From the NCBI RefSeq assembly GCF_902830275.1, contig NZ_CADESW010000031.1, positions 1 to 64,000 of the forward strand: DNA of 64,000 bases, read 5' to 3'. The notes below the pieces were generated by a model. It did not search any database. It was not told where the DNA came from and saw only the letters and a list, made by a program, of their open reading frames with translations. How positions within the stretch are numbered: the first letter of the stretch is position 1; the number at the start of each line of letters is the position of its first letter. Below, piece after piece: positions 25,540 to 33,049 of this stretch. This stretch comes from Burkholderia stagnalis (GTDB taxonomy: Bacteria; Pseudomonadota; Gammaproteobacteria; Burkholderiales; Burkholderiaceae). The position numbers and the translations under genes were made by a program.

Positions 25540-26348
25540 ATGGGGCGACCGGCGCAAGACGCCCGCACTGGACGACATGCCGCTCGTCACCGAACTTCAA
25601 GCACTGGTTGCTGACCTGCCCACATATGGCTACCGGCGTGCATGGGCGCTGCTGAGGCGAAGCCGGGACGCGCTGGGCCAACCTCGCGTCAATGCAAAAC
25701 GGGTGTATCGCGTCATGCGCCGCCACGGCCTCCTCCTCGAACGTCGACCTCGTCATGCCCGCTCGACGCGTCGGCACGATGGCAAGGTCGCGGTGGACAG
25801 AAGCAACGTGCGCTGGTGCTCGGACGGTTTCGAATTCCGCTGCGACGATGGCGCCCCTTTGCGCGTCGTCTTCGCACTGGACTGCTGTGACCGGGAAGCC
25901 ATGAGCTGGGCTGCGACCACGGGCGGCTACACCGGCGACATGGTGCGCGACGTGATGCTTCAGGCGGTCGAAAACCGTTTCGCCGGTGCGTTGAAAGCTG
26001 ACAGCGAAATCGAGTGGCTGAGCGACAACGGCTCCTGCTACATTGCCGACGAGACGTTGACGTTCTCGCGGGAAATCGGCTTGAAGCCGGTCACGACACC
26101 CGTCAGAAGTCCGCAGAGCAATGGAATGGCCGAGAGCTTCGTCAAAACGATGAAGCGTGATTACGTTTCGTGGATGCCCAAGCCCGACGCCCGAACGGCG
26201 CTGCAGAACCTGGCCATTGCGTTCGACCACTACAACGAGTCGCATCCACATAGCGCCTTGAAATACCGCTCGCCACGCGAGTTCCGCCAGCAAGCAAATT
26301 CTCCAACCTAAGCGTGACCGAGTGTCCGGTCATGCAGGGGCAAGTCCA
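25478..26348 (+). mobile_element. IS3-family (IS2-group) insertion sequence, 5'-truncated
   Basis: The right end is visible: GGGGCAAGTCCA (26337-26348), whose reverse complement TGGACTTGCCCC is the start of an IS2-group terminal repeat. The left terminal repeat and orfA are absent; DNA enters abruptly near 25478, just before orfB. Only the orfB part and right end therefore remain. The amaB fragment begins about 10 bases beyond the right end, so the element lies exactly at a rearrangement boundary. Confidence 0.85.
25496..26311 (+). CDS. IS3-family transposase OrfB (orfA missing)
   Basis: DDE-type integrase-core transposase subunit of 271 residues. The HTH_21-like region is LPTYGYRRAWALLRRSRDAL. 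The catalytic Asp, Asp and Glu lie in VRWCSDGFEF, EWLSDNGSCY and SPQSNGMAESFVKTMKRD. The C-terminal HYNESHPHSALKYRSPREFR is typical of the IS2 group. Normally OrfB is made as an OrfAB fusion by frameshifting; with orfA gone it should be unable to transpose. The frame opens at 25481, within the fusion to the small MAWY gene. Confidence 0.88.
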   Translation: MSRSNLAVKLKRPAEWGDRRKTPALDDMPLVTELQALVADLPTYGYRRAWALLRRSRDALGQPRVNAKRVYRVMRRHGLLLERRPRHARSTRRHDGKVAVDRSNVRWCSDGFEFRCDDGAPLRVVFALDCCDREAMSWAATTGGYTGDMVRDVMLQAVENRFAGALKADSEIEWLSDNGSCYIADETLTFSREIGLKPVTTPVRSPQSNGMAESFVKTMKRDYVSWMPKPDARTALQNLAIAFDHYNESHPHSALKYRSPREFRQQANSPT

Positions 26349-26357
26349 GCACGCGTG

Positions 26358-26825
26358 GATGCGCGCGAGCAGGGCGGCGAGGTGAAGGGCGGCGAGCGCG
26401 TCGACGTCGGTCACGCGGATGCGTACTACGTGCGTCCGGCAATCGTACGGATGCCGAAGCAGACGGCGGTGGTCGAGCGCGAAACGTTCGCGCCGATCCT
26501 GTACGTGATGGTGTACGACGACTTCGCGGACGCGATCGACCTGCACAACGCGGTGCCGCAGGGCCTGTCGTCGGCGATCTTCACGAACGACATCCGCGAG
26601 GCCGAGCAGTTCATGTCGTCGGCGGGCAGCGATTGCGGGATCGTCAACGTGAACATCGGCACGAGCGGCGCGGAAATCGGCGGTGCGTTCGGCGGCGAGA
26701 AGGAAACGGGCGGCGGGCGCGAGTCGGGTTCGGATGCGTGGAAGGCGTATATGCGTCGTGCGACGAATACGATCAACTACAGCCGGGAGCTGCCGCTGGC
26801 GCAGGGGGTGAAGTTCGACGTGTGA
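26358..26825 (+). pseudogene. amaB: second copy of the amaB 3' end
   Basis: These 468 bp repeat 21173-21640 with a constant offset of 5185 bp and only a few substitutions (GGVVKGG becomes GGEVKGG, MSAAGSD becomes MSSAGSD). They encode the C-terminal 155 residues of amaB through NVNIGTSGAEIGGAF and the final GVKFDV. The catalytic Cys and Glu are absent, so it cannot be active. It is followed by a copy of the amaB terminator. It marks the upstream edge of the segment with the intact toxin and secretion genes. Confidence 0.93.
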
Positions 26826-26898
26826 AGGAGTACGGAGGTGGTGTGGTTGCGAGGCGCTGATTGAGCTTTGCAACTGACAGTCGATCACCTTTCGTTGT

Positions 26899-26927
26899 GA
26901 CAAAGCCGGCCAAGAGCCGGCTTTGTC
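26899..26927 (+). terminator. terminator behind the amaB fragment (copy 2)
   Basis: GACAAAGCCGGC pairs with GCCGGCTTTGTC around a 5-base loop, then GTTTCTG. It duplicates the hairpin at 21716-21746. Confidence 0.78.
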
Positions 26928-26929
26928 GT

Positions 26930-27241
26930 TTCTGAGGAGTTTTGACTGACTGGCGGATATAACTGAGTTGATGATGTTGACCCCGGTGAAATGCTTCTGA
27001 TTTGCCTGTGTGGCGCCATGCGGTTATATCTCCTTCGGTAATTGGGGTGGTGATTGGCTGAAGGTGGCTAATAAGACAAGTACGGATTTCGATTGGGTAT
27101 ATCGTAAATGTATGAAAATTAAGGCGGCGCTTGTTTTCTTTCAATTCTTTCGATATCTTCATGGTGCTGTGCGTCGGCTGGACGAGGTGTAGCAGATAAC
27201 GAATTTTTCATGCATTTCGAGTTATAAAATTAGGAATGCAT
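26930..27241 (+). repeat. post-amaB segment, direct repeat copy 2
   Basis: Homologous to 21748-22061 with substitutions and a few indels. In this copy a 60-codon frame (27010-27192) is open and reads FGNWGGDWLKVANKTSTDFD, then WVYRKCMKIK. It may be a leftover gene end, but I do not recognise it and see no start signal. Confidence 0.68.
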
Positions 27242-27720
27242 ATGATAGAAGGACGCAAGTCGAAATGGGGGTATCGATGCGGACAGTGAGTCGGAAGAAT
27301 TCATGGCTCGCGCAATGCGCCTGCTTGGAAAGCAGGTCATGAATGTCAACTCGATTCGCGAGTCAAGTCGACGGGGTTCGCAATATCAAAAAATCAATGG
27401 GAATAAATTGGCGAATCTCGTGGGCGGTGCAATTCGGATTTGTCGCTTCAGTTAAAAAATTCTGATATTGAATATCGCCGGTGCAATTATTGCTTGGTTC
27501 GCGCCGGAAGATGCACTGCTGAGGTGGCGTGTTATGGAGGAAGTTGTAACCGGTGTCGGGAAGAGTATTTCCTTTGCCGCCCGGCGCTGTTGAGAAGTCG
27601 AAATTTATCGGTATTGCGGCACTGTATTTTGCGCTCATGCTGGTGATTTGTATTTCTCTAAGTTTCGATTGAGTTTGATTGTATTTGCCAGCTGTTTCTC
27701 GTTGGGGGGGGCGTGCGCCG
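27242..27720 (+). pseudogene. decayed four-helix membrane gene (unit D)
   Basis: A wrecked copy of the membrane genes at 23327 and 24505. The start ATGATAGAAGGACGCAAGTC matches, but a stop follows after about 15 codons. Farther on, in shifting frames, it reads NIAGAIIAWFAPEDALLRW, then VEKSKF-like and TVFCAHAGD remnants. The DNA then jumps to the equivalent of the C-terminal block (GATTTGTATTTCTCTAAGTT). It has frameshifts and a large internal deletion. It lies directly upstream of the lipoprotein-RTX pair, the position where units A to C carry the membrane gene. Confidence 0.78.
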
Positions 27721-27789
27721 ACGTGATTTGCATATGGATTGCGACGACTCGTTTGGGGGGGGCATGTAAATCGAGATGGGGAGTTTCAT

Positions 27790-28341
27790 GTGAAAAATAT
27801 TGTGCTGGTTATGGTTGGTGGCTTGCTTTCGGCGTGCGCGATTACGTCTGTTGATGAATTTCCAGTCCGGACGCCACGGCAGTTTTTGATTGATGTCAAG
27901 GCTGTCGTGGATTCTGGTGACTTGGGAAATGTTGATTTCGTTGCGAGTCGGCTGAGGATTGACTACCGACTCGATGCGAAGGAGGTAGTCTACGATAAGA
28001 GCGGAAAATCGATTAAGGGGTACGGTGTTGAGGTGAGGCGCATTGCATCCTCTAAAGAATACGAGAGACATGGTAATTTTAATTATCGAATATTCAGGCC
28101 GGAAAATAGTGATTTTTATAGAGCTGGTCTATCATTCCAGATAGACGTTGGTGTGATATGTGTCACGCCATATGATTTGATTGATGTGCTTGGTGATGTT
28201 GAGAAATATCCGATTGCTCATTTGACTTGGTGGGCATACATGTACGAAAGTAAGGGTGTGAATTCTAGGGCAAATTTTTCGATTGACCGTGGTGGCTGTG
28301 TTCATCAAATTAATATTTCAATGAATCGCGAGAGAGGGTGA
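27790..28341 (+). CDS. lipoprotein, candidate immunity partner of the RTX protein
   Basis: A 183-residue predicted lipoprotein. The signal KNIVLVMVGGLLSAC ends in a good lipobox (L-S-A-C), so it should be acylated and sit in a membrane facing the periplasm. The mature part is not recognised; notable blocks are VGVICVTPYDLIDVLGDVEK, HLTWWAYMYES and FSIDRGGCVHQINISMNRER. GTG start with GGGGAG upstream (the ATG two bases earlier is followed at once by a stop). Its TGA overlaps the ATG of the RTX gene, so the two are translationally coupled. A remnant of a second such gene at 24236 was also followed by an RTX start. Coupling and location suggest periplasmic immunity. Confidence 0.75.
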   Translation: MKNIVLVMVGGLLSACAITSVDEFPVRTPRQFLIDVKAVVDSGDLGNVDFVASRLRIDYRLDAKEVVYDKSGKSIKGYGVEVRRIASSKEYERHGNFNYRIFRPENSDFYRAGLSFQIDVGVICVTPYDLIDVLGDVEKYPIAHLTWWAYMYESKGVNSRANFSIDRGGCVHQINISMNRERG

Positions 28342-31300
28342 TGCATATGGCGCAGATAACTGGTCGTGAGGAAGCGTTTCTGAATGTGGCGTTGGGGCAG
28401 GATGTCATTGATCTGATCAATAAAAGTCCGTTGCTTGTTGATCAGATGCTGAAATACAATGAAGACGTTATTGATGGAAAATTGGATCGAATTGCGGTTA
28501 ATAAAGACGAGCAGGGGATATTCTGGGATCATAGGCGGCCAGGGATTGTATTTGGTATTTATGGAGGAGTTTCGTTCGATACTATCGATTCGCGTATCTT
28601 GGTCGGCATCTTGAGTCACGAGATTGGTCACTATATCAACCATGCTAAAGATCAAGCGCGCGATCAGTATCATGCAGCTGAAATGCGGGATGACTATCAC
28701 TTGTCGGCCATGGTAGGAGTGACAAAAGAAGCTGCGGCGGCCTATAACAACTGGTTAGTGGCCCGGGAGATCGAAAAGAACAGCGGAACGTTGATTCCTG
28801 TATTGGGAGATCGCTCAGATCACAACACAGCCCCCGGATTTGACATCAATAGCGCGTTGACCAAGGTCTACGATGCAAACGTCGGGAAGATGCCTGCTGA
28901 CGTGTTGGAGCAGGTCATGATCGAGGTGGCAGGAAACTATGTGGCTCGAGCGCGTCCCGGGGCAAATCTGGATACCACGTACTATGAGCAAAATGGAGCG
29001 GCCCATGGAGCGTCGAACAAGCGTTTATCTCACGCACCGGTAGTGGGAGTGAGTTATTCGCTGGATCTGGCGACAGGTTTTATCAAATCCACGACGTTGA
29101 CATTTTCTACCGGTGCGAAACAGATCAACCAGTACGTCAGCGGGACTTTAGGCACCGCAACGTTATACGGGCCGAATGGCCAGATGACGGAATATGTGAG
29201 GTACGCAACGCATGGCGTCAAGCTTCAGGAGACTCGCTATGCCGATGACGGCCGAGTCGTTACCACCAAAACCGACACCAACGGCGACGGCATCTTCGAC
29301 CACATCAAAACCGAGGCCCGCATCGGCGACGGCGCCAGCGTAGTCGGCGAAGACATCAACGGCGACGGCATCACCGACCGCAATTTCGTGGTGAACAACG
29401 GCCAGCGATACGACCTGTCGAACGCGCGCGACGCGATTTTCGCGGACAGCTTGCTGTCGCGGTATCGCACAGCGGGCTTGTTGAGCGGCACGAGTTACCT
29501 GGACCTGAGCCAGATCATCTCCAAAACGCTGACCTACGGCGGAAGAAACGACTACGGCTTCACGATGCCGAATGGCTGGTACAACCCGATCGGCGCCTTC
29601 TACGAAGCGAAAAGCGCCGCACTGGACACTGCAGCATCCATTGCCGAAAAGACCCCCGTACTGCTCGACGCCAACCGGTGGGGATTAAGCGTGAACTCGC
29701 TGCGGTCGCGTGACGCGAACCGTGACGGCAAGCTGTCCGGCGCGGAACTGGACGGGCTGCAAGTCTGGGTCGATGCGAACGAGGATGGTATCGGCGACGC
29801 CGGTGAATTCAGAACCCTGGCGCAGGCCGGCATCGCCGAAATCCGGGCGGTCGACTACGACGTCATCACGCGCGGCAACCACCGCCATGCATCGGCGCCG
29901 GCTGCAGCGCCTGCGAAACATTGGGAGGCGGCGCAGCCCGGTCGAATGTACCTTGCACCAGCCGTCCCGTTCTCGAACTATCGAACGCTGCGCGACACTG
30001 AAAAACTGTACTGGATCAATGGCAGCGACTTCATCTTTTTCGGCCCGAATCAGATCAAGGTCCATAACAACAACCGCTCCTGTCTCGTCGGGACCGATGG
30101 AAACGACGTATTCGATGCGAACTACTACGCGTCGTACGGGCATTGGATCAACAGCAGCCTGCTCGTGAATTTCCTCGCTGGCGGCGGCGACGACGTGATG
30201 GGCGGCAGCAACCGCAACGACAATCTGTGGGGCGGAACCGGCAACGACACCCTGTTCGGCTATGAGGGCGACGACAGGTTGTACGGCGAAGAGGGCAATG
30301 ACGAACTCAACGGTGGCGCCGGCAACGACGTGCTTGACGGTGGCATCGGAAACGACAAGCTGTTCGGTCAGGCCGGCAACGACATCATGAACGGCGGCGA
30401 TGGCGACGACATCATGATGGGCTTTACCGCAGCGAACGAAAGCAAGCAGACGCTTGCGCCGGGCGAGACGGACGATGACGTCATGTACGGCGGCTTCGGC
30501 AACGACCGGATGTGGGGCGGCCTCGGCAACGACTACATGGATGGCGGCGACGGGGCGGATCTCGTCTGCGGCGGCCACGGGAACGACACGGTGTTCGGGG
30601 GCACGGGCAATGATGAATTGCACGGCGATGAAGGCCACGACAGGCTTCTCGGCGAGGCAGGCCATGACAGGATCTTCGGCGAGGCTGGCGACGACGTGAT
30701 CTGGGGCGGCGATGGCGACGACGTTCTGGTCGGCTTCACGGCAAGCAACGACGCGAAGCAGTGGCTCGCATACGGTGAATCCGACAATGACACGCTGTAT
30801 GGCGGTAACGGAAACGATTCGATGTACGGCGGACTCGGCAACGACTATCTCGACGGCGGTAACGACGATGATTTCCTCGACGGCGGAGACGGTGACGACA
30901 GACTCTTTGGCGGCGCGGGCAACGACGTGTTGAATGGTGGCAACGGCCACGACGTACTTTCCGGCGAATCGGGCAATGACAAGATCTTCGGCGGCGTGGG
31001 CAACGACACGATCTGGGGCGGAGACGGCGACGACATTCTTGTCGGCTTTACCGCTAGCAATGAGGCGAAACAGTCTCTGGCCGCGTGGGAAACCGATGAC
31101 GACACGATCTACGGCGGGGCCGGAAACGATCTGATCATGGGCGGGCTCGGCAACGATCTGCTCTACGGTGAAGCCGGCAACGACGAACTTCAGGGCGGGG
31201 ACGGCAACGACCGGCTATACGGTGGCGATGGCAATGACCGTCTTTTCGGCCAAGTCGGGAACGACATTCTGTATGGCGGTGCAGGTGACGATCTCCTGGT

Positions 31301-32948
31301 GGGTTTCACCGCCCACAACGAGGCGAAGCGGACACTCGGTCCCGGCGAGTCCGACGACGATTATCTTTATGGCGGCGACGGCAGGGATACGCTGCTCGGC
31401 GGTCTGGGAGACGACTACCTCGACGGCGGCGCGGGCGCGGATCACATGGAAGGTGGGCAGGGCAACGACACCTATATCGTCAACAGCGTCAACGACGTGA
31501 TTCTCGAGTTTGCGAACGAGGGTTACGACACGGTGATCAGCAGCGCGAACTACATCCTCAACGCCAACCTGGAAGAATTGCGCCTCGTCGAAGGGTTCAA
31601 CATCAACGGCACGGGCAATGCGCTCGACAACCGGATCGTCGGCAACAGTGCGGACAACATCCTCGACGGGGTCACCGGCGCCGACACGATGATCGGCGGA
31701 AAAGGCAACGATACCTACTATGTGGACAACGTCGGCGACCGGGTTGTGGAACTGGCGGGCGAAGGCGTCGACACGGTACAGAGCAAGATCAGCTATGCAC
31801 TGGGAGACCATGTCGAAAACCTGAACCTGCTGGACTTCGGCAAACCGGAGAAAGGTCTCGTCGATGGCGCGCCCGTACTCGTATATGGCTATCCGAAGGC
31901 GAACGAGCTGGATTACATGCAGGGTGACGCGGTTCCGACGTTCCAGGGAACCTGTGCGCTGACGTCGATCGCCAACCTGCTCACGCAGATCGGAACGCCG
32001 ACCACCGAGGGAGAGGTAGTCCGGCGCGCGATCGACAACCAATGGGCCGTCACGAGCCCGGCCGCGACGGACTACCAGCGAGGCGGGTCGAATTACATTC
32101 AGCAACAGGCGCTGCTCAAGAGCTATGGCATTGCGAACAATCTGCTTGCCGGTTACGACGAGCATGCGATCGCGAATCTGGTCCGCAGCGGCCGCGGCGT
32201 GATTCTCGCGTTGAATGCGGGCCGGCTCTGGGCGGATGGCGCATATCTCGACAACGGCGGCGTCAATCACGTCGTCACGGTGACGGGAGCGGTATATGGA
32301 GAGGCCGACGGTGCTCTGAAGGGTTTCTATATCGCAGATTCCGGCCGCCAGAGCATCAGCGACATGACCCGCTACTTGAGCATTCAGGATTTCAGATCGG
32401 CAGCAAACGTACCAAATGCATATGCAATCTACACCGCCGAGGCACTGAAACTGTGGAACGAGGACATCGATGGCACCGGCAATGCACTCGACAACACGAT
32501 CATCGGCAACCGAGGCAACAACGTGCTCGATGGCGGCGCAGGCAATGACATTCTGGTGGGTGGGTTGGGCAACGACACGTACCGTTTTGGTCGTGGGTCG
32601 GGACGCGACACGATTCGGGAAGACGACGATACGCTCGGCAACAGCGACGTGATCCGCGTCGGCGGTGGCGTATCCGCGGACCAATTATGGTTCCGTCACG
32701 TCGGCAACGATCTCGAGATCAGCATTCTGGGCACCGGCGATAGAGCCACGGTCCAGGACTGGTACCTGGGTTCTCGGTATCAGGTCGAGCAGATCCGGAC
32801 GGACGATGGCCGAACGCTCGTCAATTCGGATGTCGAGAAACTGGTGCAGGCCATGGCGGCCTGGGCGCCACCTGCAACCGGTGCCGTGACGCTGTCGTCG
32901 GAACAGCAGGCAGCCCTCGCGCCGACGCTGGCTGCGAACTGGCGATAA
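28341..32948 (+). CDS. RTX protein with N-terminal HEIGH metalloprotease-like and C39-like domains
   Basis: Type I-secreted calcium-binding protein of 1535 residues. Order: N-terminal ~300 residues with SHEIGHYINH (zinc-type HExxH, H93-H97); EF-hand-like loops DTNGDGIFD, DINGDGITD, DANRDGKLSGAE and DANEDGIGDAGE (about 310-495); RTX nonapeptides GGxGxDx-U-x (about 610-1045) interrupted four times by a GFTA-type insert; beta-rich linker; a papain/C39-like domain with C1205 (QGTCALTSIANLL), H1310 (GVNHVVTVTG) and D1333 (YIADSGR); short RTX motif (about 1380-1420); and a haemolysin-associated C-terminal domain. The start is ATG 28341 or ATG 28347. DNA is AT-rich up to about 29230, then GC-rich, suggesting an acquired N-terminal domain. 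Exporter genes follow. Toxic activity is inferred. Confidence 0.85.
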   Translation: MHMAQITGREEAFLNVALGQDVIDLINKSPLLVDQMLKYNEDVIDGKLDRIAVNKDEQGIFWDHRRPGIVFGIYGGVSFDTIDSRILVGILSHEIGHYINHAKDQARDQYHAAEMRDDYHLSAMVGVTKEAAAAYNNWLVAREIEKNSGTLIPVLGDRSDHNTAPGFDINSALTKVYDANVGKMPADVLEQVMIEVAGNYVARARPGANLDTTYYEQNGAAHGASNKRLSHAPVVGVSYSLDLATGFIKSTTLTFSTGAKQINQYVSGTLGTATLYGPNGQMTEYVRYATHGVKLQETRYADDGRVVTTKTDTNGDGIFDHIKTEARIGDGASVVGEDINGDGITDRNFVVNNGQRYDLSNARDAIFADSLLSRYRTAGLLSGTSYLDLSQIISKTLTYGGRNDYGFTMPNGWYNPIGAFYEAKSAALDTAASIAEKTPVLLDANRWGLSVNSLRSRDANRDGKLSGAELDGLQVWVDANEDGIGDAGEFRTLAQAGIAEIRAVDYDVITRGNHRHASAPAAAPAKHWEAAQPGRMYLAPAVPFSNYRTLRDTEKLYWINGSDFIFFGPNQIKVHNNNRSCLVGTDGNDVFDANYYASYGHWINSSLLVNFLAGGGDDVMGGSNRNDNLWGGTGNDTLFGYEGDDRLYGEEGNDELNGGAGNDVLDGGIGNDKLFGQAGNDIMNGGDGDDIMMGFTAANESKQTLAPGETDDDVMYGGFGNDRMWGGLGNDYMDGGDGADLVCGGHGNDTVFGGTGNDELHGDEGHDRLLGEAGHDRIFGEAGDDVIWGGDGDDVLVGFTASNDAKQWLAYGESDNDTLYGGNGNDSMYGGLGNDYLDGGNDDDFLDGGDGDDRLFGGAGNDVLNGGNGHDVLSGESGNDKIFGGVGNDTIWGGDGDDILVGFTASNEAKQSLAAWETDDDTIYGGAGNDLIMGGLGNDLLYGEAGNDELQGGDGNDRLYGGDGNDRLFGQVGNDILYGGAGDDLLVGFTAHNEAKRTLGPGESDDDYLYGGDGRDTLLGGLGDDYLDGGAGADHMEGGQGNDTYIVNSVNDVILEFANEGYDTVISSANYILNANLEELRLVEGFNINGTGNALDNRIVGNSADNILDGVTGADTMIGGKGNDTYYVDNVGDRVVELAGEGVDTVQSKISYALGDHVENLNLLDFGKPEKGLVDGAPVLVYGYPKANELDYMQGDAVPTFQGTCALTSIANLLTQIGTPTTEGEVVRRAIDNQWAVTSPAATDYQRGGSNYIQQQALLKSYGIANNLLAGYDEHAIANLVRSGRGVILALNAGRLWADGAYLDNGGVNHVVTVTGAVYGEADGALKGFYIADSGRQSISDMTRYLSIQDFRSAANVPNAYAIYTAEALKLWNEDIDGTGNALDNTIIGNRGNNVLDGGAGNDILVGGLGNDTYRFGRGSGRDTIREDDDTLGNSDVIRVGGGVSADQLWFRHVGNDLEISILGTGDRATVQDWYLGSRYQVEQIRTDDGRTLVNSDVEKLVQAMAAWAPPATGAVTLSSEQQAALAPTLAANWR
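30175..31475 (+). repeat. RTX nonapeptide array with 312-bp super-repeat
   Basis: About 40 calcium-binding nonapeptide units, many GGxGNDxLx. Four copies of a non-RTX insert (MGFTAANESKQTLAPGETDD and variants) have their GFT codons starting at 30420, 30732, 31044 and 31302. The first three are exactly 312 bp (104 codons) apart. The last spacing is 258 bp, shorter by 18 codons, which equals two nonapeptides. The array therefore grew by duplication of a large unit. Confidence 0.9.
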
Positions 32949-32969
32949 CGCCCGTCGTCGGAAGTTGTT

Positions 32970-33002
32970 CCGCCCGGTCGGGCATCAGGCCCGGCCGGGC
33001 GG
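32970..33002 (+). terminator. strong hairpin between RTX gene and exporter genes
   Basis: CCGCCCGGTCGGG pairs with CCCGGCCGGGCGG around a 7-base loop, a 13-bp GC-rich stem with one G-U pair. Only a weak T run follows (TATTTC). It may partially terminate, giving less exporter than toxin mRNA, or stabilise the 3' end of the RTX message. Confidence 0.5.
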
Positions 33003-33049
33003 CGTATTTCCCATCCGCATCACACTCCTTGTCCTGTCTTTCTTCCCCT

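Noticed and set aside
26322..26825. Second amaB copy as a functional aldehyde dehydrogenase
   Set aside because: Only the C-terminal third is present; the catalytic Cys and Glu and the NAD-binding part are missing, and its apparent start lies in the IS end.
28341..32948. RTX protein as a large adhesin (LapA/BapA type)
   Set aside because: It lacks the long Ig-like repeats and the N-terminal retention module of such adhesins, is far shorter, and has two enzyme-like motifs.
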